Below, piece by piece: positions 1-5,513 of a stretch of DNA of 9,747 nucleotides. Under the pieces are notes generated by a model, which ran no database searches, had not been told where the DNA came from, and saw nothing but the letters and a program-made list of their open reading frames with translations. The first letter of the stretch is position 1. Each line of letters starts with the position of its first letter. Source of the stretch: JBBRHH01 sp038222915 (GTDB taxonomy: Bacteria; Planctomycetota; Phycisphaerae; Tepidisphaerales; Tepidisphaeraceae); contig JBBRHH010000201.1 of NCBI GenBank assembly GCA_038222915.1, forward strand, positions 1-9,747, given 5' to 3'. Position numbers and translations under genes: made by a program.

Positions 1-352
1 GGCCCAGGGTTGAGAGGGTGTAGCCGGCAAAATAGATGCGCTCGGAGACGGTGGCAGGGCGTTCGGTGGGCGAGAAGACGACGGCGTTCGGGCCGGAGTT
101 GAAGACCATGGCCCAGCCGCCCCAGAGCATTGCCGACCAGAGCATGAGCGTGGAGACGACATTGACGAGGCCGGCCTTGGTGATGGCCCGGCGGGTCTTG
201 CTGCGTTTGTGAATGGCGAGAATCCGCCGTGCTGCCCAACTGTTCAGGCGCTTGGAGATCGGCCCGGCCCCTTCGAGGAAGGTGGTCCAGAGCAGGTCGT
301 TGGCGACCAGCAGTAGCATGATCAGGCCGAGGATTCCGATAAGGATGTGCAA
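1..352 (-). CDS. Two-TM potassium-channel-like membrane protein (N-terminal part, runs off left edge)
   Basis: The reading frame is open from about 352 to the left edge (117 codons plus one base). It begins with a hydrophobic helix (HILIGILGLIMLLLVANDLL). Next comes a D-x-x-x-T-x-x-x-x-GAGPISKRL stretch, typical of bacterial Ion_trans_2 channels of the 'DxxxT...GAGPxSRRL' kind, then a basic loop and a second hydrophobic helix (about residues 66-85). The last readable residues, YFAGYTLSTLG, match the pore helix and start of a selectivity filter. The usual G(L/Y/N)GD would fall just outside the window. No ATG precedes the first helix: TTG at 352 is the likely start, CTG at 388 inside the preceding gene is an alternative, and ATG at 319 would cut into the membrane helix. 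It follows the DsbA-like gene by about 25 nt, so co-transcription is likely. Ion selectivity is inferred, because the filter is not visible. Confidence 0.72.
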   Translation of the reverse strand, partial: MHILIGILGLIMLLLVANDLLWTTFLEGAGPISKRLNSWAARRILAIHKRSKTRRAITKAGLVNVVSTLMLWSAMLWGGWAMVFNSGPNAVVFSPTERPATVSERIYFAGYTLSTLG

Positions 353-377
353 GCGATTAATTATGCGGAGTTCGCGG

Positions 378-929
378 TCACGTGCCAGCGGCGAGGGCCG
401 ACTGCAACTGCGCGGTCAGCGTTTCCAGGTCATGGTGGCCATCCAACCGCCGGGCGTTCAGGAACAGCGTCGGCGTTGCATTCACCCCACTGCGAACACC
501 CGTCAGAAAATCCTCGCGCACCCGCGCGGCGTGCACGTGCTGTTTCATGTCGGACATGAACTGGTCCATATCCAGCCCCGCCTGCGTCGCATAGTGCACG
601 AGGTCTTCATCAGTCTCCGCGTTCTGGTGCTCGAACAGCAGATCGTGCATGGGCCAGAATTTGCCCTGGACCCCCGCCGACTCGGCGGCCTCGGCGGCGT
701 GCTGGGCGTGGCGATGCATCGTCGCCAGTGGGAAGTTTCGGTATACGAACCTGAGTTGATCGCCGAACTGCTGGCGAAGCTGATTGATGATTGGGTGAAG
801 CCGGCCGCAGTGCGGGCATTCGTAGTCGCCGTATTCAACCAGCGTCAGCGGCGCATCGGCCGGGCCCTGCGTATGATCGCGATCGCTGACCGGAACGGTT
901 AGGCCGGGCGCGCCGGTTTCGATCTTCAT
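378..929 (-). CDS. DsbA-like thioredoxin-fold protein (CPHC active site), cytoplasmic
   Basis: This 183-residue protein opens with the family signature DRDHTQGPADAPLTLVEYGD, followed by the redox motif C38-P-H-C41. The inserted helical domain follows, then the cis-proline loop near the C-terminus (NATPTLFLN). This is the DSBA-like/Thioredoxin_4 fold. It has no signal peptide or membrane segment, so it should act in the cytoplasm rather than as a periplasmic disulfide oxidase. The same domain type is known as a C-terminal extension of some NhaA Na+/H+ antiporters. Its ATG overlaps the TGA of the upstream peroxiredoxin (ATGA, 926-929), which implies translational coupling. A reductant for the peroxiredoxin or a redox regulator of the channel downstream are both possible. 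The fold and active site are directly visible; the partner is inference. Confidence 0.9.
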   Translation of the reverse strand: MKIETGAPGLTVPVSDRDHTQGPADAPLTLVEYGDYECPHCGRLHPIINQLRQQFGDQLRFVYRNFPLATMHRHAQHAAEAAESAGVQGKFWPMHDLLFEHQNAETDEDLVHYATQAGLDMDQFMSDMKQHVHAARVREDFLTGVRSGVNATPTLFLNARRLDGHHDLETLTAQLQSALAAGT

Positions 930-1405
930 TTGGCGCTCCTTTTTTCGAGTTGTTCCAGCGCGCTGAGTATTCCATCCGCGCCGGGGTTCACATCAATCGG
1001 CGAGAGATAGCTCCAGCGGATAATGCCCTCTCGATCGATGACAAACAGCGCCCGCTCGGTGATGCCGTCCGTATCGCGGTACGCGCCGTACGTGCGGGCC
1101 ACTGCGCCCTTGGGTTCAAAATCGGCGAGAAGGGGGAAGGTGAGATTTCGGTCGTGCGCAAAGGCCGCATGGCACCAGACGCTGTCGACCGAGATGCCCA
1201 GTAGTTGGGCGTTCAGGCCTTCAAAGTCGGGAACGATTTCGTTGTAGAGCGCCATCTGGTCGCCGCAGACGGGGCTCCAGTCGGCCGGGTAAAAGGCCAG
1301 GATCACATTTTGCCCGCGCAGGTCGCGCAGTGAGACGGTTTGATCGGGGGCCGATGAGAGGGTGAAGTCGGGGGCGGGGGTGCCGGCGGGCAATGGGAAA
1401 CTCAT
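926..1405 (-). CDS. Peroxiredoxin (AhpC/TSA redoxin family)
   Basis: This 159-residue thioredoxin-fold peroxidase reduces peroxides in the cytoplasm. The order is a PAPDFTL N-terminal strand, the strand leading into the active site (VILAFYP), and the peroxidatic motif P40-x3-S44-x2-C47 (PADWSPVC), in which Ser replaces the usual Thr. A second cysteine, C78, lies in SVDSVWCHAAFA and could be the resolving residue. No AhpC-type C-terminal VCP motif is present. The end (ERALFVIDREGIIRWSYLSP) is typical of the family. The frame is open upstream to about 1645, but homology begins at ATG 1405, which has an AAGGA ribosome site 5 nt upstream. The DsbA-like gene overlaps its stop by 4 nt. Confidence 0.92.
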   Translation of the reverse strand: MSFPLPAGTPAPDFTLSSAPDQTVSLRDLRGQNVILAFYPADWSPVCGDQMALYNEIVPDFEGLNAQLLGISVDSVWCHAAFAHDRNLTFPLLADFEPKGAVARTYGAYRDTDGITERALFVIDREGIIRWSYLSPIDVNPGADGILSALEQLEKRSAK

Positions 1406-1410
1406 ATCTA

Positions 1411-1428
1411 TCCTTCGTGCTAATTGTA
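1411..1428 (-). promoter_or_regulatory. Candidate -10 box and ribosome binding site for the peroxiredoxin operon
   Basis: Read on the minus strand, TACAAT (1423-1428) matches a sigma70 -10 box in 5 of 6 positions. AAGGA (1411-1415) lies 5 nt before the peroxiredoxin ATG. No good -35 hexamer sits 16-18 nt further upstream, so the promoter part is weak. The ribosome site is convincing and fixes the start at 1405. Confidence 0.35.
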
Positions 1429-1458
1429 TGGCGTTGGCGTTTGGTGATGAGGGGCATT

Positions 1459-1584
1459 TCACTGGTGTACATTTGAGCCGGTCATGCTTCCGATCAGGTC
1501 TAGCATTGGCGTTAACAGGGCAACCATCATGAGGCCAAAGAAGATGGCCAAAACCAAGACGGCCACTGCAGGGGCGAAGATCAT
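1459..1584 (-). CDS. Possible 41-residue single-pass membrane protein
   Basis: A short frame starts at ATG 1584 and ends with TGA at 1459. The N-terminal 25 residues are almost wholly hydrophobic (MIFAPAVAVLVLAIFFGLMM), followed by a PMLDLIGSM stretch and a short polar tail. It lies 53 nt upstream of the peroxiredoxin on the same strand. A GGGGA sits about 11 nt before the ATG, which is a loose ribosome site. No family is recognised. A chance frame is possible at this length, but the clean transmembrane segment in an otherwise empty gap makes it worth recording. Confidence 0.4.
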   Translation of the reverse strand: MIFAPAVAVLVLAIFFGLMMVALLTPMLDLIGSMTGSNVHQ

Positions 1585-1617
1585 TGTATTTCGTTTCCCC
1601 GACTCTTTTGCCAGCCA

Positions 1618-1645
1618 TTGTCATAACCGCGCCATCGTGTAGCAT
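1618..1645 (+). promoter_or_regulatory. Candidate sigma70-type promoter for the STAS-ACT pair
   Basis: TTGTCA (1618-1623, 5/6 to TTGACA) and TAGCAT (1640-1645, 4/6 to TATAAT) are separated by 16 nt. This places the start of transcription roughly 45 nt before the STAS ATG. The call is a consensus match only, and planctomycete promoters are not well captured by this consensus. Confidence 0.35.
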
Positions 1646-1695
1646 GCAAACGGCCGGCCTTTCATTAAGATTGGGTTTGCAACGTCGGGATCGAT

Positions 1696-2061
1696 ATGAG
1701 CCAGTTTAACGTACAAAAGCTCGGCGGAGTAACGGTTGTCGATTTTACCGTCGCATCGCTCATGGACCGCATCGATCTCGAAAAGCTCGGCGGCGATCTC
1801 TATAAGCTGGTGGACGAACAGGACCTGCGCCACATCATCCTGGATTTTTCCGTCGTTCAATACCTCTCCAGCCAGGCCATCGGAATCCTTCTTTCACTCC
1901 GCAAAAAGATGGCCGCCCTCAAGGGCAGCCACCTGGTCATGTGCGGCGTTGGGCCGCGGCTGATGGAGTTGCTGAAGATCACCCGTCTCGACGTGGTGTT
2001 CACCGTGAAGGCCGACCAAAAGGATGCCCTTCGCTGGATGGAGCGCCAGGGCGTAAAATAG
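1696..2061 (+). CDS. STAS-domain anti-sigma factor antagonist (SpoIIAA-like)
   Basis: This 121-residue protein is a single STAS domain of normal length. The order is a beta strand (GVTVVDFTVASLMD), a helix (DLEKLGGDLYKLVDEQ), the core strand HIILDFSVVQYLSSQAIG, a helix (LLSLRKKMAAL) and the strand HLVMCGV. Ser58-Ser59 occupies the position phosphorylated by the anti-sigma kinase in partner-switching systems, although the usual Asp before the serines is Leu here. The role is to bind and sequester an anti-sigma factor or kinase, releasing its target when dephosphorylated. No RsbW/SpoIIAB-type kinase or PP2C phosphatase is encoded nearby. A GGGA lies 6 nt before the ATG. The tandem-ACT gene follows after 5 nt. 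Confidence 0.88.
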   Translation: MSQFNVQKLGGVTVVDFTVASLMDRIDLEKLGGDLYKLVDEQDLRHIILDFSVVQYLSSQAIGILLSLRKKMAALKGSHLVMCGVGPRLMELLKITRLDVVFTVKADQKDALRWMERQGVK

Positions 2062-2066
2062 CATTT

Positions 2067-2522
2067 ATGCCAGAACCACGCGTTGTCACACAGTTCAGCG
2101 TCTTTCTTGTCAACAAGCCCGGCGTTCTCGCACAGGTCACCGGCGCGCTCGCCGACGAGAAACTTAATCTCATGGCCATGACACTGGTCGATTCGCAGGA
2201 GCACGGCGTGCTGCGATTTGTACCTGAGCAACCAGCCCAGGCCCGCCAGGTGATCGCGAAGCTGAACCTGCCGACAACCGAAACCGAAGTGCTCTGCATG
2301 GAGCTTTCGAATCATCCGGGGGCGCTGGCGGATATCGCGACGACGCTGGGCAAGAACCACATCAATATCAATTATGCGTATGTGACCAGCGGTGCGCCAG
2401 GAGGCCGGACGACGGGGATTTTCAAGGTTGGGGATATGAACAAGGCGCAGAAGGTGTTGAAGCAAGCCGCGCCGAAGCACAAAGAGACAACGGGGCGACG
2501 GCAATCAGGACGTCGATCCTGA
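2067..2522 (+). CDS. Tandem ACT-domain protein
   Basis: This 151-residue protein consists of two ACT domains: about residues 7-68, with NKPGVLAQVTGAL, and about 75-132, with NHPGALADIATTL. Each keeps the Gly-(V/A)-Leu turn where small ligands, usually amino acids, bind at the dimer interface. No catalytic domain is attached, so it resembles the stand-alone tandem-ACT proteins of COG4747 and is probably a ligand-sensing regulator. The C-terminus is a basic tail (KHKETTGRRQSGRRS). The frame stays open upstream, but homology starts at ATG 2067, 5 nt after the STAS stop. No strong ribosome site is visible, so translation is probably coupled to STAS. The ligand is unknown. Confidence 0.87.
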   Translation: MPEPRVVTQFSVFLVNKPGVLAQVTGALADEKLNLMAMTLVDSQEHGVLRFVPEQPAQARQVIAKLNLPTTETEVLCMELSNHPGALADIATTLGKNHININYAYVTSGAPGGRTTGIFKVGDMNKAQKVLKQAAPKHKETTGRRQSGRRS

Positions 2523-2587
2523 GGTACTCCGAAGGATCTGGCATCCCGATCCATGGGCGTCTCGCTCAGACACCGCCCCGTTCGAAA

Positions 2588-3352
2588 TCACTCCAACGTA
2601 TGCCCGCCGTTCACGGAGATCTTCTGCCCAGTGATAAAGTTCGCCCCATCCGACGCCAGAAACGCGACGGCGTCGGCCACGTCGTCGGGAATTCCCATCC
2701 GCTTCATCGGCACGCCGGCGGCATAGCCGGCCTTCATTTCATCTGAATCGCCCGCGTGTCGCTCGGTCGGAATCCAGCCGGGCGAAACCTGATTCACCGT
2801 GATCTGCCAGCTCGCAAGCTCCCTGGCCCAAGAACGCGTCAGCCCAAGCTGCGCGCCCTTGGCCGAGACGTAGTTGGAAAATTCCGGTACGCCGCACTCG
2901 AACACTTCCGAGCCAATGTTAATGATCCGGCCATACCGCTTGCGCTTCATCTCCGCGATGACAGCCTGCGCCAACAGCAGGGGGCTCTTCACGAAAAATT
3001 CCAGTTGATCGAGGCAAGTGCGCCACGAGAGCGCTTCCAGCTTGATAAACGGCTGCGGCCCGGTCGCATTGGCGACGAGAATATCCACAGACCCGAAACA
3101 TGCGCCGAGTTCCGTCACCATGCGCGTGATGTCGGCCTCATCGCGCACATCGGCGCGAATCGCGGCGGCATCCCCGCCGGCCGAGCGAATCTGCTCGACG
3201 ACTCTTTCCGCCTTGTCCGCGCTTCCAAAATAATTCACGCCCACCCGCGCCCCACATGCGCCAAGCTTTAAAGCAATCGCCGCGCCCAATCCACGCGAGG
3301 CGCCCGTCACCAGCGCCACGCGACCTGACAGATCAATCTTGCCACTTGCCAT
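2588..3352 (-). CDS. Short-chain dehydrogenase/reductase (FabG-like SDR)
   Basis: This 254-residue classical SDR is cytoplasmic and NAD(P)-dependent. The cofactor motif TGASRGLG spans residues 16-23, with the adenine-site acid in ADVRD (Asp69). The NNAG position reads N95-A-T-G. The catalytic triad is Ser148 (INIGS), Tyr161 and Lys165 (YVSAK). The substrate-loop PGW follows, and the C-terminus has the usual FITGQKISVNGGH. Length and order are normal for 3-oxoacyl reductase/glucose dehydrogenase relatives, so the substrate cannot be named. GGAGAG lies about 6 nt before the ATG. It starts 39 nt after the beta-propeller gene on the same strand and may share its transcript. It converges with the ACT gene, with 65 nt between the stops. 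Confidence 0.93.
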   Translation of the reverse strand: MASGKIDLSGRVALVTGASRGLGAAIALKLGACGARVGVNYFGSADKAERVVEQIRSAGGDAAAIRADVRDEADITRMVTELGACFGSVDILVANATGPQPFIKLEALSWRTCLDQLEFFVKSPLLLAQAVIAEMKRKRYGRIINIGSEVFECGVPEFSNYVSAKGAQLGLTRSWARELASWQITVNQVSPGWIPTERHAGDSDEMKAGYAAGVPMKRMGIPDDVADAVAFLASDGANFITGQKISVNGGHTLE

Positions 3353-3391
3353 TGCTTCTCTCCGCCTTTGTCTACTCCGTTCACCTCGACC

Positions 3392-4348
3392 TTACTTCAT
3401 CGGCTTGCCGTCAAGCGGCTTGCCATCCGTGTCGAGGATCTGGAATTCATGGATGCCGTGGTTCTTCTGATCGCGCCAAGTCCAGACGACTTTCTTCTCC
3501 GGCGTCACCTCCAGCAGCTTCACTTCGCCGGCACCGCCCGCGCCGTAGCTGGTGATCATGGTATTTCCATTGGGCAAACGCTGGCCGCCACACGGGTCCT
3601 TCAGCAGCGGCTCAGGAAGATCGGAATTCGCCAACTGCCAGACGATCTTCCCTTCCTTGTCAACCTCAATCGTGATCTTCCCGTGCGTGCAGTTGATGAC
3701 TGTGTTGCCATTCTCCAAACGGATCGCCGTAAACGGCCAGCACTCGGCCGGCGTTTCCGGCGTCTTGGCTTCCCACACAATCTTCCCCTCCGGCGAATAC
3801 TCACGCACCACTTTGTCCAGCAACTGCGGCACGAGGTAATTTCCATTGGGCAGCTTCCGCGTCATGCGTGTCTGCAGGTGAAGGTCTTTCGTCTGGGCCT
3901 GAATCGCGACTTCGACCAGCACCTTGCCATCCTTGTCCACCTCAACAATGCGCGGCTTGGGCCCGGCTTCAGTCAGCATATACCGGCCTTCGCCAATGGC
4001 CTGAACTGTGTTCACTTCCGATTGCGTTCCCTTGTATTCAAAGACAACTTTGCCTTCGCGGGTGACTTCAACGGCCCCTCCGCCCGGGTATTCCTTGCAC
4101 TTGGTGATGGCCAGCAGGATGTTGCCGCTGGGGAGGACGAAACCGTCGCGGGTGTTGAACGGATAAGTCCACGTCACCTTGCCGGCGTCGTCAAGAATGT
4201 ACGTTTCATTGCCCAGGGCGAGAAAGGAATGGGTGATCTTCGGCGCATCCGCAGGTTCGGCGGCTTGCAATGGCGCGGACGCAGCAAGCAACGTCAGCGT
4301 GAGGCAAATTCTCTTTAACACCGCAAAAGCGTTCGGTTGGAAGTGCAT
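3392..4348 (-). CDS. Secreted beta-propeller protein (PQQ/arylsulfotransferase-like repeats)
   Basis: This 318-residue protein starts with a Sec-type signal peptide: a basic LKR, a hydrophobic core (ICLTLTLLAASAPLQA), and likely cleavage near residue 29-30. The rest is a repeat protein whose blades pair a 'GKVVW'-type strand with an 'LPNGN'-type turn. GK(V/I)xW-like strands occur near residues 56, 99, 141, 188, 233 and 285. L(P/E)(S/N)GN turns occur near 72, 166, 211 and 258. This is the six-bladed style often annotated as PQQ-like or arylsulfotransferase-like beta-propeller in planctomycetes. No catalytic set is recognisable, so a binding or scaffold role outside the cytoplasm is as likely as an enzyme. 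No clear ribosome site precedes ATG 4348. GTG at codon 10 is an alternative that still gives a signal peptide. Confidence 0.85.
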   Translation of the reverse strand: MHFQPNAFAVLKRICLTLTLLAASAPLQAAEPADAPKITHSFLALGNETYILDDAGKVTWTYPFNTRDGFVLPSGNILLAITKCKEYPGGGAVEVTREGKVVFEYKGTQSEVNTVQAIGEGRYMLTEAGPKPRIVEVDKDGKVLVEVAIQAQTKDLHLQTRMTRKLPNGNYLVPQLLDKVVREYSPEGKIVWEAKTPETPAECWPFTAIRLENGNTVINCTHGKITIEVDKEGKIVWQLANSDLPEPLLKDPCGGQRLPNGNTMITSYGAGGAGEVKLLEVTPEKKVVWTWRDQKNHGIHEFQILDTDGKPLDGKPMK

Positions 4349-4372
4349 TCTTAGAGGATATCGCAGAAATGA

Positions 4373-4549
4373 TTACGATGCACATGGAGTGCGCATGATT
4401 GTCTTGCCGAAAAGACTCCGCACCATTGGCCTGCTGAAGATGGCGATGAACACCGCCGGGATAATCACGCCCTGCAAGCCGACGGACACGAATTCGGCGT
4501 ACCAGAAGAATTGAGCCGCGGAGGATCGCTGGCGGAAATGGTCGTCCAT
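4373..4549 (-). CDS. Possible 58-residue single-pass membrane protein
   Basis: The frame runs from ATG 4549 to TAA at 4373. It has a polar start (MDDHFRQRSSAAQ), a long hydrophobic segment (FFWYAEFVSVGLQGVIIPAVFIAIF) and a short basic tail. Third codon positions are strongly G/C over most of its length, which supports coding. It ends 24 nt upstream of the beta-propeller ATG on the same strand. No ribosome site is seen before ATG 4549, and the frame closes with TAG just upstream, so it is not the tail of a longer open frame. Its first 12 bases overlap the opposing gene at 4538. No family is recognised. Confidence 0.45.
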   Translation of the reverse strand: MDDHFRQRSSAAQFFWYAEFVSVGLQGVIIPAVFIAIFSRPMVRSLFGKTIMRTPCAS

Positions 4550-4903
4550 GAATGGCAGCAGACCGCGGAGCAGGTTAGGCTACTAAAGCGGGTCATGCAG
4601 CCAACACCTGACGACAAGCTCGTTGCCTCCGTGTTCGCACTGGGTCTCAACTTCGGATTTGTGCGGCGAGAAGATGTCGTTCGCTGGGCCGATCAACGGA
4701 TTGTGGAATGTGAGGTTGCACCCGGGTGGTTGATCGATGTTTCCTTGTCGCAGCATCGGCAACTGACGGACCTCATTGGAGAGTTGCGTGAAATCGGCTC
4801 GGGTGTGAATTCTACGGCCATGTGCGAGGCGGCATTCGGACTGCTGCCTGATCTGAAAGGGTTGACGTTTGATGTGGCCGAGGCGGTGGGAAAGAGGCTG
4901 TAG
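4538..4903 (+). CDS. Hypothetical protein, 121 residues
   Basis: This is a soluble, probably mostly helical protein with no signal peptide or membrane segment. Visible stretches are HEWQQTAEQVRLLKRVM, LVASVFALGLNFGFVRREDVVRWAD, PGWLIDVSLS and LTFDVAEAVGKRL. The pattern 'WADxxI...P.WLIDxSLS' gives the impression of a family of small uncharacterised bacterial proteins, but I cannot name one. ATG 4538 is preferred: GGAGGA (4520-4525) lies 12 nt upstream, a little far, with GGCGG closer. TTG 4511 in the same frame is an alternative. Codon use is natural throughout. It is divergent from the beta-propeller cluster. Confidence 0.65.
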   Translation: MVVHEWQQTAEQVRLLKRVMQPTPDDKLVASVFALGLNFGFVRREDVVRWADQRIVECEVAPGWLIDVSLSQHRQLTDLIGELREIGSGVNSTAMCEAAFGLLPDLKGLTFDVAEAVGKRL

Positions 4904-4906
4904 AAC

Positions 4907-5107
4907 GTGGTCTCGAGCTGTATTGGCGTATGGAGCAACAAGTTGCTCGACGAAATTCGTTGGATAGTCGACGTCTTTTCCGTTGTACGAAATCGGTATA
5001 TCGCCACGAGTCGGGAGGACGTTGTTGCGCAATTAATCGCGTTTGTTGAGCGTCACCGGGATAGGACATGGCTGGATCGGAGCAACGTGAATGGGCTGGG
5101 TCAATGA
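4907..5107 (+). CDS. Short unrecognised frame, 66 residues, possibly a gene fragment
   Basis: GTG 4907 starts 3 nt after the preceding stop, and an AGAGG inside the end of that gene lies 9 nt upstream. The central part (DEIRWIVDVFSVVRNRYI, SREDVVAQLIAFVERHRDR) looks like a real amphipathic helical protein. Both ends look non-coding in style. The stretch faintly resembles the C-terminal end of IS630-type transposases (W-N...E..F..., then a 'LLAFIxxxN' helix), but without the DDE residues this is not a usable identification. It could be a small partner of the upstream gene or the remnant of a longer gene. Confidence 0.35.
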   Translation: MVSSCIGVWSNKLLDEIRWIVDVFSVVRNRYIATSREDVVAQLIAFVERHRDRTWLDRSNVNGLGQ

Positions 5108-5217
5108 TGTGATCAAGGAACTGACAGCGGGTTGGGCAGCTGAGGTTCGGCCGGGCGGGGGCTCGACGCGTGGCCTCTGGAGTTATGGGCGCGCTTACGG
5201 ACCGCGAAGAAACCGTA

Positions 5218-5235
5218 TAAGTGCCATAAGTGCCA
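5218..5235. repeat. Tandem duplication of TAAGTGCCA
   Basis: The 9-mer occurs twice, perfectly, and is followed by a third partial start (TAG). It is intergenic. Function is unknown; a slippage product or a seed of a longer tandem array are both possible. Confidence 0.6.
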
Positions 5236-5337
5236 TAGGGGAATCTTGGATTTTTTGGACAATGGACGGTGGATCGGTGGCCGGGCTTTTGGCTTTTGAA
5301 TGGTTAGTTGGTTTCTGTGTTGGGGTGCACAGGTTCA

Positions 5338-5404
5338 GTGCCGGGGTACCGGCACCAGGTGGGGCCGGAGAAAGAGGTCCGGCGAGCCGGGACCCTTCGA
5401 GGGT
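5338..5404. repeat. Cluster of three palindromes (REP-like or structured RNA)
   Basis: Hairpin 1 (5338-5355) is GTGCCGG-GGTA-CCGGCAC, a perfect 7-bp stem. Hairpin 2 (5376-5394) is GGTCCGG-CGAG-CCGGGACC, a 7-bp stem with one bulged G. Hairpin 3 (5392-5404) is ACCCT-TCG-AGGGT, a 5-bp stem. Hairpins 2 and 3 share three bases, so they exclude each other. No T-run follows, so a simple intrinsic terminator does not fit. Confidence 0.55.
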
Positions 5405-5471
5405 TGGGTTGGGCGGATTTGAGTTCGAATTTTAAGATTTCAGGTTTGAGCGGTTATCCGGTTACCTGCAT

Positions 5472-5506
5472 AGGTCCTTCGGTCGCTGTCGCTCCGTCAG
5501 GATGAG
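5472..5506 (+). repeat. Interspersed repeat, copy 1 of 3 (35 nt)
   Basis: This copy starts AGGTCCTTCGGTCGCTG and ends CTCCGTCAGGATGAG. It matches copy 2 at 31 of 35 positions by eye; three of the four differences are A/G transitions. The ends carry a short inverted repeat of the (A/G)TCCT...AGGAT type. It begins 7 nt beyond the stop of the DUF6398-like gene. Confidence 0.85.
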
Positions 5507-5513
5507 GCGATGT

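Larger units (their letters stand above)
5108..5513. other. Intergenic stretch made of short repeats and palindromes
   Basis: About 400 nt between the plus-strand short frame and the stop of the DUF6398-like gene contain no convincing gene. It holds a perfect tandem 9-mer (5218-5235), a cluster of palindromes (5338-5404), GGGTTGGGTTGGG (5401-5413), and the first copy of an interspersed repeat (5472-5506). A 114-codon plus-strand frame crosses it, but its sequence is low-complexity and matches nothing I know. Confidence 0.6.

Noticed and set aside
213..902. Long plus-strand frame opposite the DsbA-like gene
   Set aside because: The opposite strand encodes a clear CPHC thioredoxin-fold protein. 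This frame is arginine-rich with no recognisable domain, as expected of an antisense shadow in GC-rich DNA.
926..1645. Peroxiredoxin with an 80-residue N-terminal extension starting at 1645
   Set aside because: The extra residues show no domain or signal peptide. A ribosome site and family homology both begin at ATG 1405.
2523..2587. Possible bidirectional terminator between the convergent ACT and SDR genes
   Set aside because: Only a 5-bp GGATC...GATCC inverted repeat with a 9-nt loop and no T-run was found, which is too weak to call.
3368..4318. 316-codon plus-strand frame opposite the beta-propeller
   Set aside because: The minus strand has a signal peptide and regular propeller repeats. 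The plus frame is a mirror of them.
5091..5435. 114-codon plus-strand frame in the repeat-filled intergenic stretch
   Set aside because: It crosses the palindromes, is low in complexity and shows no recognisable motif.
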